DNA of 64,000 bases from Cyclina sinensis (GCA_012932295.1 JAAONU010000003.1:33590361-33654360); one strand, 5' to 3'; numbered from the stretch's first letter, positions 1 through 12,507 are shown. Notes: generated by a model not told the origin, from the letters alone. Translations and numbers: made by a program.

Positions 1-244
1 ATCTTTTTTTCAAATTTGAATGAGTTTGTTTGAAAATAATTTTGTCAGATTAAAATTTGTTCAAGCCAAAGAGTTTAAAAAATTATAATGTAGGAATCTC
101 AGGCAGAGAAGTTTCTAATTAGTCATGACAGAGAAGATTCTTATGTAAAAAATCACTTCTTGTTCATAGTAAGAATCTCTACTTGTTCGGTTTTACAAAT
201 CTAACCATTGTTTGTCAACTTATTTTCAAAATTTACTCTTTCAG

Positions 245-1667
245 GGGTCAGAGGCTTACCTTCACTCAGGAGGAAGTTCATTTCAGGAGACACCTGATAT
301 TCTTATGTCCTATCCAGATTTTGGCCAACACCTGAAAGATTCTGAGAACCAGAATACTCTTCAAAATGAAGGTACTGATGTTGTTGATGGACAGGAAAAA
401 CCCATAGCTGACTGTGCAGAACTTGAGTTAATCACTGCACTAACAAAGGAAAAACTACAGGATGTTGAAACTTTGATGAATCCAGACACAGTCTGCAAAG
501 TTTTGTTGGACTGGGTTACAGTTCTGAACAAAACTTTTCAGGAGATGCATATAAAGAAGTATTGGGACATTGTAGATAATATAGTTGAAAAGAATGAGCT
601 GTCAGATTCTTTGAAAGAAAATGAGAGTGTGGCTAATGGTAGAAACTGTGATAACAGTGTAAGAACAGAATTTGGTAGATCAGAAAATGACCAGGGTTCT
701 GAGAAACTAGCCAAGATAAGCCAGTGTGAGACAGGCACAGACTGTCATGTGATCAATGAAGAAAATGATGGTGCACCAATGAGATTTAATGTAAGACTTC
801 CTGATTCAGTATTAAACACCCTTAAAAACAAGACATTCTGTCACCTTGAAGACCCTTTATGTCTTTCCAATGATGTCTTCCAAGATGTCTGTGAACTTGC
901 TCAAGCTTCTTTTGATATGGGTTGCTATGGTAACATTTTGAATTTTAGTGAATACAAATACTGTGATGAAAACAGTGAAGCAACTTTACAACACACTGAC
1001 AAGGTTGTTGATAATGTTAGTAATATTGATAATGACCTGAAAGACAAAACAAGTGGTATTAATGAAGTTAATAAAGTCATTGTTTCAGAAGAAAAGGAAA
1101 ATCTAAAGTATATGATTATGAACGGAAACTCTGAAGGAAGTATTATTAGAAGGAATTCAGGAAAAAGGGATGAAACTGAACATGAAGATACACATTTCAA
1201 CAATAAACTCCAGTCCTGTGTTGGAGATACATGTAATGCAAGTGATCCTGACAAGCAGTCTGAATATAATCCTCTTGAAGGCAGTTGTGAAAAATGCTCG
1301 CAAGAAAATGAACATGTAGGTATAAAAAACAGAGTAGAAAATACTACAGACACAGGGACAGTTGAAACAGAAAGTAGTTCTTATAATCAGTATAAAGATT
1401 CTGGACAAATGGAGTGTATGAAAAATACAGAAAATATTCATACAGGCACTAATCCACAGATGGATGCAAGAAATTCTGACAGAAGTTCTGGAAAGGTTGT
1501 AGAAGAGAGTTGTGAAAAGTCTAAACAAGATGGTGGTGCTCAAGATAAGGCAATGGGATATTTTGTACGGTGTTATTTTTCTTATCTCTCTGTATTTAGG
1601 ATTCGAGAAGAGACATTGAGGAAACGATCCTATCATCTGTGGTGTGCTTTACTTACTTGTATGGAAG
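245..1667 (+). other. HPS5: Large polar linker exon of HPS5
   Basis: This single 1423-nt exon is far longer than the others (76-271 nt). After a short conserved stretch (about codons 65-100, ending in LNKTF) it encodes some 300 residues dominated by Asp, Glu, Asn, Ser and Lys, with no visible domain; it looks disordered. Conservation returns only at the end, in the motif YFVRCYFSYLSVFRIREETL near 1558-1617. The exon ends in phase 1 at a GAAG|GTAATT donor. Human HPS5 also has a Ser/Glu-rich stretch between its WD40 and alpha-solenoid halves, so this is probably the same linker, expanded. Confidence 0.75.
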
Positions 1668-4600
1668 GTAATTATAGAATTCCTGAAAGGAAAATGCATT
1701 TAAAAAAACATCATTACTGTTAGTTAAATTGTACATACAAAAGAGACAGAATTAGTACTCTCACCAGTGACTTTATTATTGTACATGTGAATACAAGTCT
1801 TTCTTGTTTTGTATTTTTGTCAGTTCAGTATATACACTAAAACACATTTTTCAGAAATACATTAATGTCTACTCCCTTTAAAAATTGTGTGAAACACAAA
1901 GTAATTCTGACAGATATCTGAGCAATCACTGTGTTTTAAGCATTATAAGATACACTTGATGGTGACATATTAATATTTATTGCTACAAAATTTGAAATCT
2001 TTAGGAAAGGCAGGATTTGATGGGGAAAAGTATGGGATTGCTGATACATCTGTTATCAACTACCTGTTAGAGAATCAGGCAGCTCTAGACAATGGGGCCA
2101 TGTTACTGGGACATATATCAAGGTATTAAATTCTGTCTGTAAAATATCACTGCTGTTACTGAAGATGACTAAGTTCTGTCGTTTGTTATGTCTCCCAACA
2201 TCTGGGGTAGACATACAGATTTTTGCTTTGTCTATCTGACTGATGGCTGGCTGGCTGTCTTTACAAAGTTTGAAGCATATCACTGCAGTTAATGAAGATA
2301 AGTAAGTTCTTTTGTTGTTGTTGTTTTTATGTCACCTACCATATTGGATTGACATTGATTTGTACTGTCTGTTTGTCAGAGAGATTGTCTAGAACACGCT
2401 TCTAACACTACAAGTCAAAGAGATTGTCCAGAACACACTTCTGACACTACAAGTCAAAGAGATTGTCCAGAACACACTTCTGACACTACAAGTCAAAGAG
2501 ATTGTCCAGAACACACTTCTGACACTACAAGTCAAAGAGATTGTCCAGAACACACCTCTGACACTACAAGTCAAAGAGATTGTCCAGAACACACCTCTGA
2601 CACTACAAGTCAAAGAGATTGTCCAGAACACACCTCTGACACTACAAGTCAAAGAGATTGTCCAGAACACACTTCTGACACTACAAGTCAAAGAGATTGT
2701 CCAGAACACACTTCTGACACTACAAGTCAAAGAGATTGTCCAGAACACACTTCTGACACTACAAGTCAAAGAGATTGTCTAGAACACACCTCTGACACTA
2801 CAAGTCAAAGAGATTGTCCAGAACACACCTCTGACACTACAAGTCAAAGAGATTGTCCAGAACACACCTCTGACACTACAAGTCAAAGAGATTGTCCAGA
2901 ACACACTTCTGACACTACAAGTCAAAGAGATTGTCCAGAACACACCTCTGACACTACAAGTCAAAGAGATTGTCCAGAACACACCTCTGACACTACAAGT
3001 CAAAGAGATTGTCCAGAACACACCTCTGACACTACAAGTCAAAGAGATTGTCCAGAACACACCTCTGACACTACAAGTCAAAGAGATTGTCCAGAACACA
3101 CTTCTGACACTACAAGTCAAAGAGATTGTCTAGAACACACCTCTGACACTACATGGTGGATTTCATCTCAGCTTCAAACATGTGAATGACATTGGCATTT
3201 TCCAGTTCATGGGTTTTCTGCAGAGTTATTGTCCTTTTTACATTCTGTTTTCAGTAGCTTTGTCTGGACACTACCTTGTGGAATTCAACCAAACATCACA
3301 CATACGTTTATTGTCTGCTTTTACTGGTTCATTAGATTTCAGCAGAGATATTTCTCTGTATGCATTCAATTTTACAATGGTCTTTTCCAGACAATTTCAC
3401 CCTCACCACTGGATAAAACTCAGTCAAACATCATATTTATGTCATTTTCTGGTTCATTGATTTTCATAGGAGTGATTACCATTGAATTCAAATTTTCAGT
3501 GGCTTTTTGTGGACAGCTTCTCTGATACCACTTGGTGGAATTCACCCAAAATTCACACATTTGTTCATTGCTGAGCCTAGTTGTGCATATTGTCTGCATT
3601 TGGTCTTGTAATTTTCAGCAGAATTATCATCTGTTTATCATTCTGTTTTAGCTCACCTTACCTCAGTGTGCTGCTTTTATGGCTGCTCTGTGACCATTAT
3701 GCATAATCAATGTTTAATTTTAAACAACATCTTCTCCTTAACGACTTGGTCAAAATCGATGAAACATGGCAGGGATGTTCCTTGTATGAAGCTCTATGAA
3801 AGTTTTTAAAGAATTTCATTCCATGCGAAACTGTGGTTCTGTGGCAACTTAAATGAGAAACCTATTGTCTAAAACCTCCAGCCCCAGAGCTCTGAAATTT
3901 GGTGTGTAGGATTGTCTAGTAGACCTCGACCTAGACTATTCAAGTTATGTCTCTAGGGTCACTGTTTGCCTGGCCATTAGGTTTTTTTTGAGTAGACATA
4001 TGGCAAAAAATGTTATATACTTATGAGCTTGGAAATGATTGTTAAACAAAAGATATATTTTTGACAGAGTGAGTTCAGGGTAACATAACATTACACTGCC
4101 ATATCTTTTTTCAGCTTATTTCAGAACAATCTTGGGTCTGTAGTAGATGTATGTGTGAGATGCCATCCATTTGTACACCCTATTGATGTAATGTATATGT
4201 GTCGATACCACCAGGTTGCCGTGGAAACTGTGTTCAGACATTACATGATTTGGATGACCGTGGATGAAACATCAGCCATCAAGTAAGGCAACATTTATTT
4301 CCTTTTTTCTTTCTTTTTTTTTTCATTAAAGGCACTGGGCAACTGTTCTTAACTTTGAATTGTTAATTTTCTCAAGTAATTTTTGGAGGTGATGCTAGAA
4401 CCAACAGGATTAAAGACAAATGACTACTGTAATTGATATTTCATTATTTTTTCTTATTTTCAGAGAGCATATCTTATCAGATGTAGGCAGCAACCTGGAA
4501 ACTTGCTTGGTATGGCTAGAGCTGTTGCTGTCAGAAGATACTGACTGTGGCAAAGTAGTGGATGAACATGGATGTCCCAGGTAATACCAACAGACAATTG

Positions 4601-7600
4601 AAATGTGATTCTTCAAATTGGTTACGGATCTGACAAGTTTTAGAATCTCATTATTGTACCTCATTGTTTGTTACTAGCAAAAAATAGAGATGGAAAGTAC
4701 GCAATTATTTCATTCCACTTTAATATGCTTGGTCGCATTTTGACTGTTCTCGGATGCACTATGTTTAGATTTCCAAGCCGATGATTTCTGTATCCATGAC
4801 ATTGTCGGTAACCCTGAAAACAACAAGCACTTTACAAAGCCAGTCCAAGAAGAAACTAAGTTTTTTTTTTAATTTGAAGTTTTCTGCTATTTACTCTGAA
4901 TCATTGAAATAAATGGTAAAAGAATTGATACCTCAGTATAGGGATAATGGAATAGAAATAAAATGTTGCAAGAAAAGCATTGCAAGTTAAGAGCTTACAA
5001 GACCAGCTGCTTTTGTTGTATCAAGATTAGCCTCAGCTGTTGTCTTCTGCAGATGTATGGCTCACAAGGTCAGCCGCAAAAATGAGGCATTGATAGGTCA
5101 GCTGATTACCCACGTACAGACAGAGGATGATAAGAGGTTGGTTCTAGAACTGTGCAGGAAATATGGGTGTGTAATTTTCTTTGTATGTGTTCATTATTTA
5201 TTAGAATTAGAGGCATTGTTTGCTAGATTTGTGGTTAATAAAATCATATTTCAATATTCCCTTCTTGTTTGAGATGTATTGAAATATCAGTATACTTTCA
5301 AAATGAAAAAAAAAAATTAAGAATTAAACATTTTTCATTTGTATGGATTTAACAACTCTGTGGGTGATTTCTGATAGAAAGTAGATAGCAGGTCTTCTTA
5401 AATACAAATTGTAAAAGAAACACAAATATATTACTTATAAATACAGTCTTTGACATGTAATATAAGATCCTTCATCACTGCTTCTGTTTCCAGATACTGG
5501 CTTGAAGTTTTGAAGATTTTGAAAAACTCAGGACCAAGGTTAGAGCATTTGAAACTCGTGTTGCAGCTTGGGGATATTGACCTGTTGAATGGACAAATTG
5601 AGCAAGGTAACTTTATTTTAGTGTTGCAACTGGATACAGGGAGAAATAATTTTAATCAGCACATAAGGGAAACACTTATCTTGGTATAAATACAAATATT
5701 AATTGTCTGTGTTGTTACCTGTGTGAATAATTTAAATGTCAGATCACTTTATAAATAGCTGAAACAATAGTCCATTTATGGGTAAATGTGTGGGATTTGA
5801 TGATAAATGCTCTTTAAATGTGGGGTCATTGTTGTAGTTCATGTAAGTACATGATAAGGTCACTTTACAGCAAGCTGAAACTATAATACAAGGGTAATTA
5901 TTGGTTAGATGTATGGGACTTGACTATAAATGAATACTTCAACATTCCCAAACATACCTTAAAAGGTGAATTCCATAGTTTCATTAACCCAAAAACAGTT
6001 TTGAATATCGTTAGAAACATTAAAGTTTTATGTATATTATTTCTATAATATATAGATGAATACCTTAAGATTTCAGAAGTACAGAAAAATACAAACTTGT
6101 ACATGTGTACCCTTACTGCTAAAACCTCATGTATTATCTGATATTTGTGGGTGGTAAAAGGTGATGGCCCTATCCATTTAGTTTGCATCAATACTATGTT
6201 GTTTGTAAGTATTCCTTCTTTTCAGGTTACATAGCACATTCAGTCAGTGATTGGCAAGAAGTACTTATAACATATCAGATGTTGGTATCAAAAGCAGGAA
6301 ACCAGACTTCAGATAAAACTTGCTCTGATTGGTCGAAATTGATCACATGGAACAGTCTTGCAGTTCTGCTGGTCAGGAATGTTGGATCAGTGGAAGCTTT
6401 ATCCCTGCTTGATAAGCATAATATTCCAGAGGGTGTTCTGTCATTAGAGTTTTACCAAGCTTGTCTGCTCTCAGGAATGGTACAAAGGCAGCAAAGGTAA
6501 TATTTTGATAGCACAGGTATTGGGGTTGTTGGCAGTGGGGTAGGGTGGGTCACCTAACATATGTATTCAATTTGGCTTTCACTTCAGTTTATATATGGTA
6601 CTTCAGGTGTTGCATAAACAGATGAACTGGTCTTTGTTTATGATTGAATTTTATTGAATTGATAATGTTTTACAAATATATCTCAGTGCAGTTCAATTAA
6701 ATATACATTATAAGTATGGAAAAGTTTCAGTTAGACTGCACAAGAGTAAATAGCAGAGAAAACCTTGTTCTCACGACAGAAATACAAATGTTGTAAATTT
6801 CCTGATAAGAAATCTCTCAGAACATCAATCTTTTCTCTGCTATTTCTGAATCCTAGCCCTGTGTCCTTGAGAAAAGTTACCAAAATCCATATGTGCCTCA
6901 GTCCATCCAGCTTGCTGTAAATGTCTACCAGAGATGAAAGTAACTGGCTTGTCTCACTAGAGATTGATTTTCTTCATGAATTGTGTCTTGAACAAGATGT
7001 TACTAAGTTGTAATGACTTGTATCGCAAGCTGTAATGAATATGATAAGAAAAGCTGGACTGTATACTTCACTGAGTTTCTAAGTGTGCTTTGTAATTAAC
7101 ATCATTGAATTATGTGAAAGGTACAGAGCAAATTCTATATTTTTTAAGTAAGTTTTCTGGGTGTTTTTCCCCTGTTTTTGTTCTCCAAAGCAATATGACT
7201 CTAAGAAGTGGATTGAAACTGCACCTTATATATTATGTTATGTGTGAAGTTGAAGAAAAATGATAACTGTTACATTATCAGTGTCCATAACATTTTAAAC
7301 ATACTTTTTATTGCTGTCATTGTTGCAAATGCTTATATTTTTCTAACTAGGCTGGTTCTACATTCCATGTTAGAGAAGATTGACAGCTATCTCTGGTCCC
7401 AAAGACCAACAGCTCTTACCCCACAGGTATGTATATTCATTTTGGTTGCTTAGAAACAAGTTTTTTCTTAATATTCACTATGTTTGACAATAGCACTATT
7501 GTATTACCAATGAAGATTGTTTCTCTTATCTAGAAAAATGGTTTTTCAAAGTTTTTGATAAACTGCAAGAAGTTATTTAAACAGTTATATTAAAGAACAA

Positions 7601-10232
7601 GTTTTGCAATATAAGTGTGATGATAGGTAGAGAAAACTTAGAGCATACATACAATTAATAAGATACATTATTCAGGTAATAACCTGTGTGTTGCATTTAC
7701 AAACTCTTGAACCTTTAATCACCTTCATTCTTGCTTAAATGCTTTTCATGTATTTTTGTTTTTCAGATAGTGTATTTAGCAAATGTGGAAAAGAAAGGAA
7801 CATCTGTGGACTCATCAAGTACACATACTGATGTACTTCAGACAATGGTAAGTCTCTGGGGTGAAGAGTTTTGTGAGGACATTTTTGTTTTTTTGCTTTA
7901 TTTTGCATAATTACTTAAATCATTTTTGTTGATGAAATCTTGGAAATATTTCAAGTATAATGGAAGTAGATATACGTTGTACTAAAAGATAGGAAAATGA
8001 ATCTTGAAGAAATATTTTCATATTTCTTAGATAGACATAGTATTTTGAATTGTAAATTAATTGCTATGGAAATGTATCTGTAACACAGGTAGGGAGGTTG
8101 AAAGAAAGAAGATATGAACAGTTTGTTGAAGACCCAGAGTGTCACTGGGGGATTGAAACCAAGATCAACCTGTAAGTGTACTTGTTGATATATTGTCAAA
8201 CTAGTATTAAAAGAGCACCCCATAAAAAAGCCCAAAATATTGTCTCTCACCTGTATCCTGCTCTTGAGAACAGTTTTTACCTTCATGCTTAGTGTAGATC
8301 CTAACCAGATTCCATATCTGTGTAGTCTGTGATATTTTTCCTATTCAGTCAGTCTTTTAGCTTTTAATACCTTTGTATTTTATGTTGCATCAAGAGAATG
8401 ATGAGTTTAGCCCTTACCCTGCTTAAGGTTTCTAAATCAACTTAAATCTTTCAGTTGAATAATTGATCTGTATTGAATTGAAAGATTTAAGTTCATTTAG
8501 GAACTTAAGCAGGGTAATGGGCTAAACTAATTTTGTTGATGCAACATAAAATGTTTAAGATCCACTTTCACTTGCGTAGATAAATTATCCTAGAATAACT
8601 GGATTTACATATGTGCTGCACTATTCTTCAACCAAACTTCAAAATTTATTAAAGAAAATATGTTTTTGATAAATTCATATCTTCCTAGGTTTCGTGACCC
8701 ATGTGACTTTAGCTAATTTGCATTTAGTCATGTATCATTAAGTTAGTGAAACCATTGGTGTTTCCTACAGATTTAGAGATATGGCGTTGTGTTAAGGTGT
8801 TTGAGTAAGGTTAATGTTTTTTAAAAACTTATTTGTAACACGTAAATCCTGTAAATTTAGTATATTTTGTCCTTGTTAGGGACATTTGGCCATTAACCTA
8901 AGCATTGAGATTGGAAACACTGGTCACATGTAGCAGTTAATGTAAAAAATAAGTTTCTTAAGAAAGATAGAAAGGATATTTAGTGATAAATTTTTCTTGT
9001 AATTGTAGCACTTGAAGATATGTAGGGTATCTCATAGCTTCTGCTTTGACACTGAAAAATTAATACTTCAGATTTTTATTCTTTTTATAGTTTTGATCAC
9101 AGAAGAAAATTAACTTGCTTGATGCATCTTGAAAATGATACATAAGAAAAATACTTAGAAAACCAGAAGTTAAGAAATTTAGAACTTTTTATCTATGTAT
9201 TCCGAAGATATGTCTGTTGTTTTACATTTCTGCAAGATTGTGAAACCTTAGGTGAAAGTTCAAGGTCACAGAAGGTGAGCTACTTAAGTACTAAGTACTA
9301 TTAAGTACTTGTGTATATGTATGCTTGCAACGGTAAAGACAATGGTAACACTAATTCTTTTGACTATGATACTGCTCATGGTTCTATGTAATTGGTTAAT
9401 AATTGCAGGTTATGTCCATGTTGTGGCATTGCTCTCAAGGAGACAGTAACCCATGATCAGCCTGGAGTACTTATATTTAAATGTGGTGAGTATTTGCTAT
9501 TAATACCACAAAAATATATGCAATAAATGAGTATTGAAATGGGTATCAAGAGAGTTGGCCAAAAAATAAAAATTGAAAGCCTGAAGTGACCTTTTGTTTG
9601 CAAGCCAATAAAACCATTCTACCCCGTAAAGTAGCAAATCAGCAAGACAAAAAACAAAGATATATTGAATAACTAAAACAAAGTCAGCAGAATTTGTTGA
9701 GGTGTTTGAACCACGAAACATCCAGACCTTTAAGGCTATATATGCCTTTATGATTTATATGGGCTTAAACATTTTAAGCATAGACTTATATTTACAAGGC
9801 TCACCGTAAACAACCCATTGTATAACTTCTTACATCTAGAGTAAAAGGAGTTGTTTTCCTTACCATAATGTCAATTCTGAAGTAATGCAATGCTAAAAAA
9901 AACAAAAACAACTGTGCTGTCTAGCCAGCCTTTGAACCTAGATCCTGCTGGACCTCTGGTATGTCATATACATGTACTTGGAATAACCATGCAAACATAA
10001 GGCTTAAAATTACAGGACATATTTCTGTCTGTTGCTTAAAGACATGTTTTATTGACTTAGGTGTATTTTTATTATGTTCTATATCCACTTTTTGTTTTTA
10101 TGTTACATATCAGAACAGTGACAATATTTTACAGGTCATGGCTACCATAAGCTCTGTTTGCCACTCAAAGAGTGTATTCTGTGTGATGGTGTTTTTGAAG
10201 GGGGCTCCTCAAAGAAGAATTTATTCATTTAA
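245..10232 (+). CDS. HPS5: HPS5 (BLOC-2 subunit), 3' part of gene, 12 exons
   Basis: Product: Hermansky-Pudlak syndrome 5 protein, a cytosolic BLOC-2 subunit (with HPS3 and HPS6) that directs endosomal cargo to lysosome-related organelles. Exons with GT/AG borders that keep one frame: 245-1667, 2005-2122, 4115-4282, 4464-4580, 5053-5166, 5494-5606, 6226-6496, 7351-7426, 7767-7847, 8089-8171, 9409-9485, 10135-10232 (stop 10230-10232). They sum to 2739 nt, 912 codons plus stop. The assignment rests on collinear similarity to human HPS5 as I recall it: an LLDWVTVLNKTF segment in the first exon, DEHGCPR near 4570, and the block MLEKIDSYLWSQRP at about 7370-7410, close to the MLEKCDRFLWSQ end of the human protein. 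The gene starts left of the window, so the N-terminal WD40 region is absent. The ATG at 212 lies in intron sequence before the acceptor at 243-244 and is not a start. The protein runs about 110 residues past the human end and finishes in a RING-H2 pattern. Exon borders are by eye; identity is confident. Confidence 0.93.
2005..2013 (+). other. HPS5: Possible tandem splice acceptor, 9 bp apart
   Basis: Two AG acceptors precede this exon, at 2003-2004 and 2012-2013. Both restore the same frame with the phase-1 donor at 1667, so alternative use would only add or drop three codons (Lys-Ala-Gly). The upstream AG follows the better pyrimidine tract and is the one used in the model given here. Confidence 0.4.
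2380..3153 (+). repeat. 39-bp minisatellite, 20 copies, in an HPS5 intron
   Basis: Twenty near-identical 39-bp units (core AGAGATTGTCCAGAACAC) fill 774 bp of the intron between the exons ending at 2122 and starting at 4115. Two sites vary: ACTTCT versus ACCTCT, and GTCCAG versus GTCTAG. The GTCTAG form occurs only in units 1, 11 and 20. The array starts exactly after a pyrimidine-rich TTTGTCAG that resembles a splice acceptor. Because 39 is a multiple of 3, reading frames run through the array on both strands. The minus-strand frames are by-products of the repeat and are not annotated as genes. Confidence 0.95.
3154..4114 (+). other. Rest of the same HPS5 intron
   Basis: No gene or recognised element. 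AT-rich sequence with T-rich stretches, ending in the acceptor TTTTTTCAG at about 4106-4114. Confidence 0.6.
8377..8552. mobile_element. Foldback (MITE-like) element in an HPS5 intron
   Basis: A 176-bp inverted repeat lies in the intron between the exons at 8089-8171 and 9409-9485. Its ends are ATTTTATGTTGCATCAA and the reverse complement TTGATGCAACATAAAAT. Within the arms, TTTAGCCC, TACCCTGCTTAAG and AACTTAAATCTTTCA on the left are mirrored on the right, with a few mismatches and a short centre near 8460. There is no coding capacity and no clear target-site duplication. A non-autonomous hairpin transposon is the simplest reading. Confidence 0.7.
9409..10232 (+). other. HPS5: RING-H2-type C-terminus of HPS5, split by an intron
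   Basis: Exons 9409-9485 and 10135-10232 together encode C-x2-C-x19-C-x-H-x2-H-x2-C-x5-C-x2-C, all eight zinc ligands in RING-H2 order. The first exon gives CPCCG to KCG, the second HGYHKLC and ECILC. The intron splits a Gly codon between the third and fourth ligands (G|GT). RING domains of this kind close HOPS/CORVET subunits such as VPS8, VPS11, VPS18 and VPS41. Here it follows the HPS5 solenoid in frame. Whether it has ubiquitin-ligase activity or is purely structural cannot be told from sequence. Confidence 0.85.
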
Positions 10233-10740
10233 GAGGATTCATTATATTGGAACTTGTATTTTAGAGAAACATGTGAGACCTTGATACAAATTCTTAGCTA
10301 AATGCTTGCAGACCATCTTCAGATCTCTTTCCACAACCCAGGGAAGAATTTACAAAAGCACAAGTAGCATAATAGACTGTTGGAAAAGAGCACCTTGTAT
10401 GGAGCACGATTTGGAGTTCTAGCTGCAGTTCTTTAAAAATGTTATTATGCGCAAAATGTTTGTAACGTTCAGTTTTTGCTGAAATAGTTATATGTACAAA
10501 AAAAAAATACTTGTTTAATCTAAACAAGCTATAAGATCCTCTTTGCAAAGCAAATTAATTTTTAAAATACAATGTAACTGACACTGAATGTCTTTTATTT
10601 ATTGATGTAGGTATTTTGTTACACTGTTAGTTTCTTTGTTATATTGTTATACAAACTGATACTTGCAACTTTTGCAAAGGTTGGTTGTACTTGCTTTAGA
10701 GAAAATATAATTTCTTAATAAATTTATTTTGAAGTGGTTG
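10233..10740 (+). terminator. HPS5 3' UTR with polyadenylation signal
   Basis: After the stop at 10230-10232 comes non-coding AT-rich sequence with a canonical AATAAA at 10717-10722, the first good signal downstream. A second AATAAA near 11283 could serve a longer transcript. The exact cleavage site cannot be seen. Confidence 0.6.
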
Positions 10741-12169
10741 AAGGTTGTTTGGTGAAATGCTGTATTAAGAATATAAGAATAGCTGACAAAGAGAGTGCTT
10801 AATGATTACAGTTTTGAATTATTAGTTAGTTCATTGATTTCCACTAGACTGAAAAAATATGGCTACAGCAACACAAACATAGTTATCATTGTCTTCAGTT
10901 ATCTTATGAAATAATTTATGTAGAACTTACCAGTTTCATGCACTTAAAATTGTTAAAATTGATTCCTGTACATTATTTTGATTTTACTCATATACAGCTT
11001 TTTTTAAAGCCTGGCTTGCCTGCAGCAATTAGGCCATGTGATATTTGTTGTTGTTGTTATGTGTCTGATTCTCATTAATATAAATAAGTGTCAGTCATAA
11101 TTGTGTGTGAATGGGTCAGATGTTTTTGGCTCTGTTGTACCTTAATTATCAATCACAGGTAAGCAAAACAGTTTATTTTTAATTTAAAAAGATGAAACTT
11201 TTTGTAAAGTATAGATTTACATCTGTTTGATTAATGATCATAAAGAGTTAGTTTGATTTTCTGAAAGAATGAGCAATTGAGAATAAAGTTTGTCAAAAAG
11301 GACAAATGTTTCATCTGTTTGCTTAAACTCTATAAAATTTTGTTGTTGTTTTTAAGTTGTCACTTGAATGTAACCCTAGTCTACACCTACACACATATTT
11401 CGTCTTTGATTTAATCTGAAAGAAGTATTATTTTTTGTTGTTTTATTTAAGTTGTTTCTTCAATGTAACTTAGATATGTTTAATATCATCTGTAAGTGAG
11501 TCAGAAGAAAGTGCTCTTGTGACATCATCATGATTAAGTTGACACAGTCATGGTATGTTTGTGAGGTCATGCTACCTTTTTTTGTAAAATGTACACATAT
11601 GTAGTAAATCCTGCATACTTACCTTTAATATTTTGTATCATCTTAAATTCTCTTATATAATTATGCAGATAGGGTCTCTAAAGTACTATTGAATAAGCAG
11701 ATAAAACATGTTTTGCTTTTACCCCATGTGTTTATCATTAGTGTAATATTACATTTAATGCATATTCATTCTTGTCAAATTGCACAATCAAATGGCTTAA
11801 AGTATTCCAATTGCAGGTTTTTTCCTTTGTAGATTGATATACAGTGTATATTTGTTACAAAAGTAATAACCTTATTTAGAACGATTTTTCAGGCAAAGCA
11901 TTTATATGTGATAAAAAAGGAAACCCAACAAAGAACAAATACACAAGAATGTTCTTGTGAATTTAAATCTAGACCATTACAACAATATAATAATGTTAAT
12001 ACCTAAGGATCATGTTCATGTAAATTTAGACTATTACACTTGAATGATTATGTGAATATAAACCTGAATATTTATGTGATTATGATTGTGACAGTAATGC
12101 TTGAATGTTAAGGTGAGTATATATCTGTAAGGTTGCATCAGAAGGTTCGTATGATTATAACTCTGGACT
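10741..12169. other. Non-coding sequence after HPS5
   Basis: No gene or recognised transposon. Contains short GTT runs (near 11050 and 11340) and a possible alternative AATAAA near 11283. Confidence 0.5.
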
Positions 12170-12400
12170 ATTTCACCAGAAAGATCTTGTGAAACCATTT
12201 TACCAGAAAGATCATGTGTTTATAAAGCTTTATCATTTCACAAGAAAGATCATGTGAATATAAGTATTGACCATTTCACCAGAAAAATCATGTGGATATA
12301 AATCTTGACCTTTTCTCCAGGAAGATCATGTGGATATAAATCTTGACCATTTCACCAGAAAGATCATGTGGATATAAATCTTGACCATTTCACCAGAATG
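12170..12400 (+). repeat. Degenerate 38-bp tandem repeat
   Basis: About six units of roughly 38 bp share the core CCAGAAAGATCATGTGGATA followed by TAAATCTTGACCATTT. The last three units are nearly identical and earlier ones are increasingly diverged, as expected for an array growing at one end. Confidence 0.75.
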
Positions 12401-12507
12401 CCTAGAATGATTATGTGGATATCAAATGTGAATATAATGAAACAAATGCAGGTTATATTAATTAATTAGGATGTTTTTTTTTTATTTCATTCATGGTCAC
12501 TGCATCT

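Noticed and set aside
212..244. ATG at 212 as the start of a 503-codon gene
   Set aside because: It precedes a good acceptor at 243-244, and the conserved HPS5 protein needs upstream exons.
538..1636. Minus-strand open frames over the first HPS5 exon
   Set aside because: Antisense shadows of a real coding exon; composition is reversed acidic/Ser-rich coding.
2389..3120. Long minus-strand open frames with a 13-residue period
   Set aside because: They follow from a unit length divisible by 3; there are no flanking domains or splice context.
2380..3153. CRISPR-like appearance of the regular 39-bp repeats
   Set aside because: There are no spacers; units are directly adjacent, and the locus is an intron of a eukaryotic gene.
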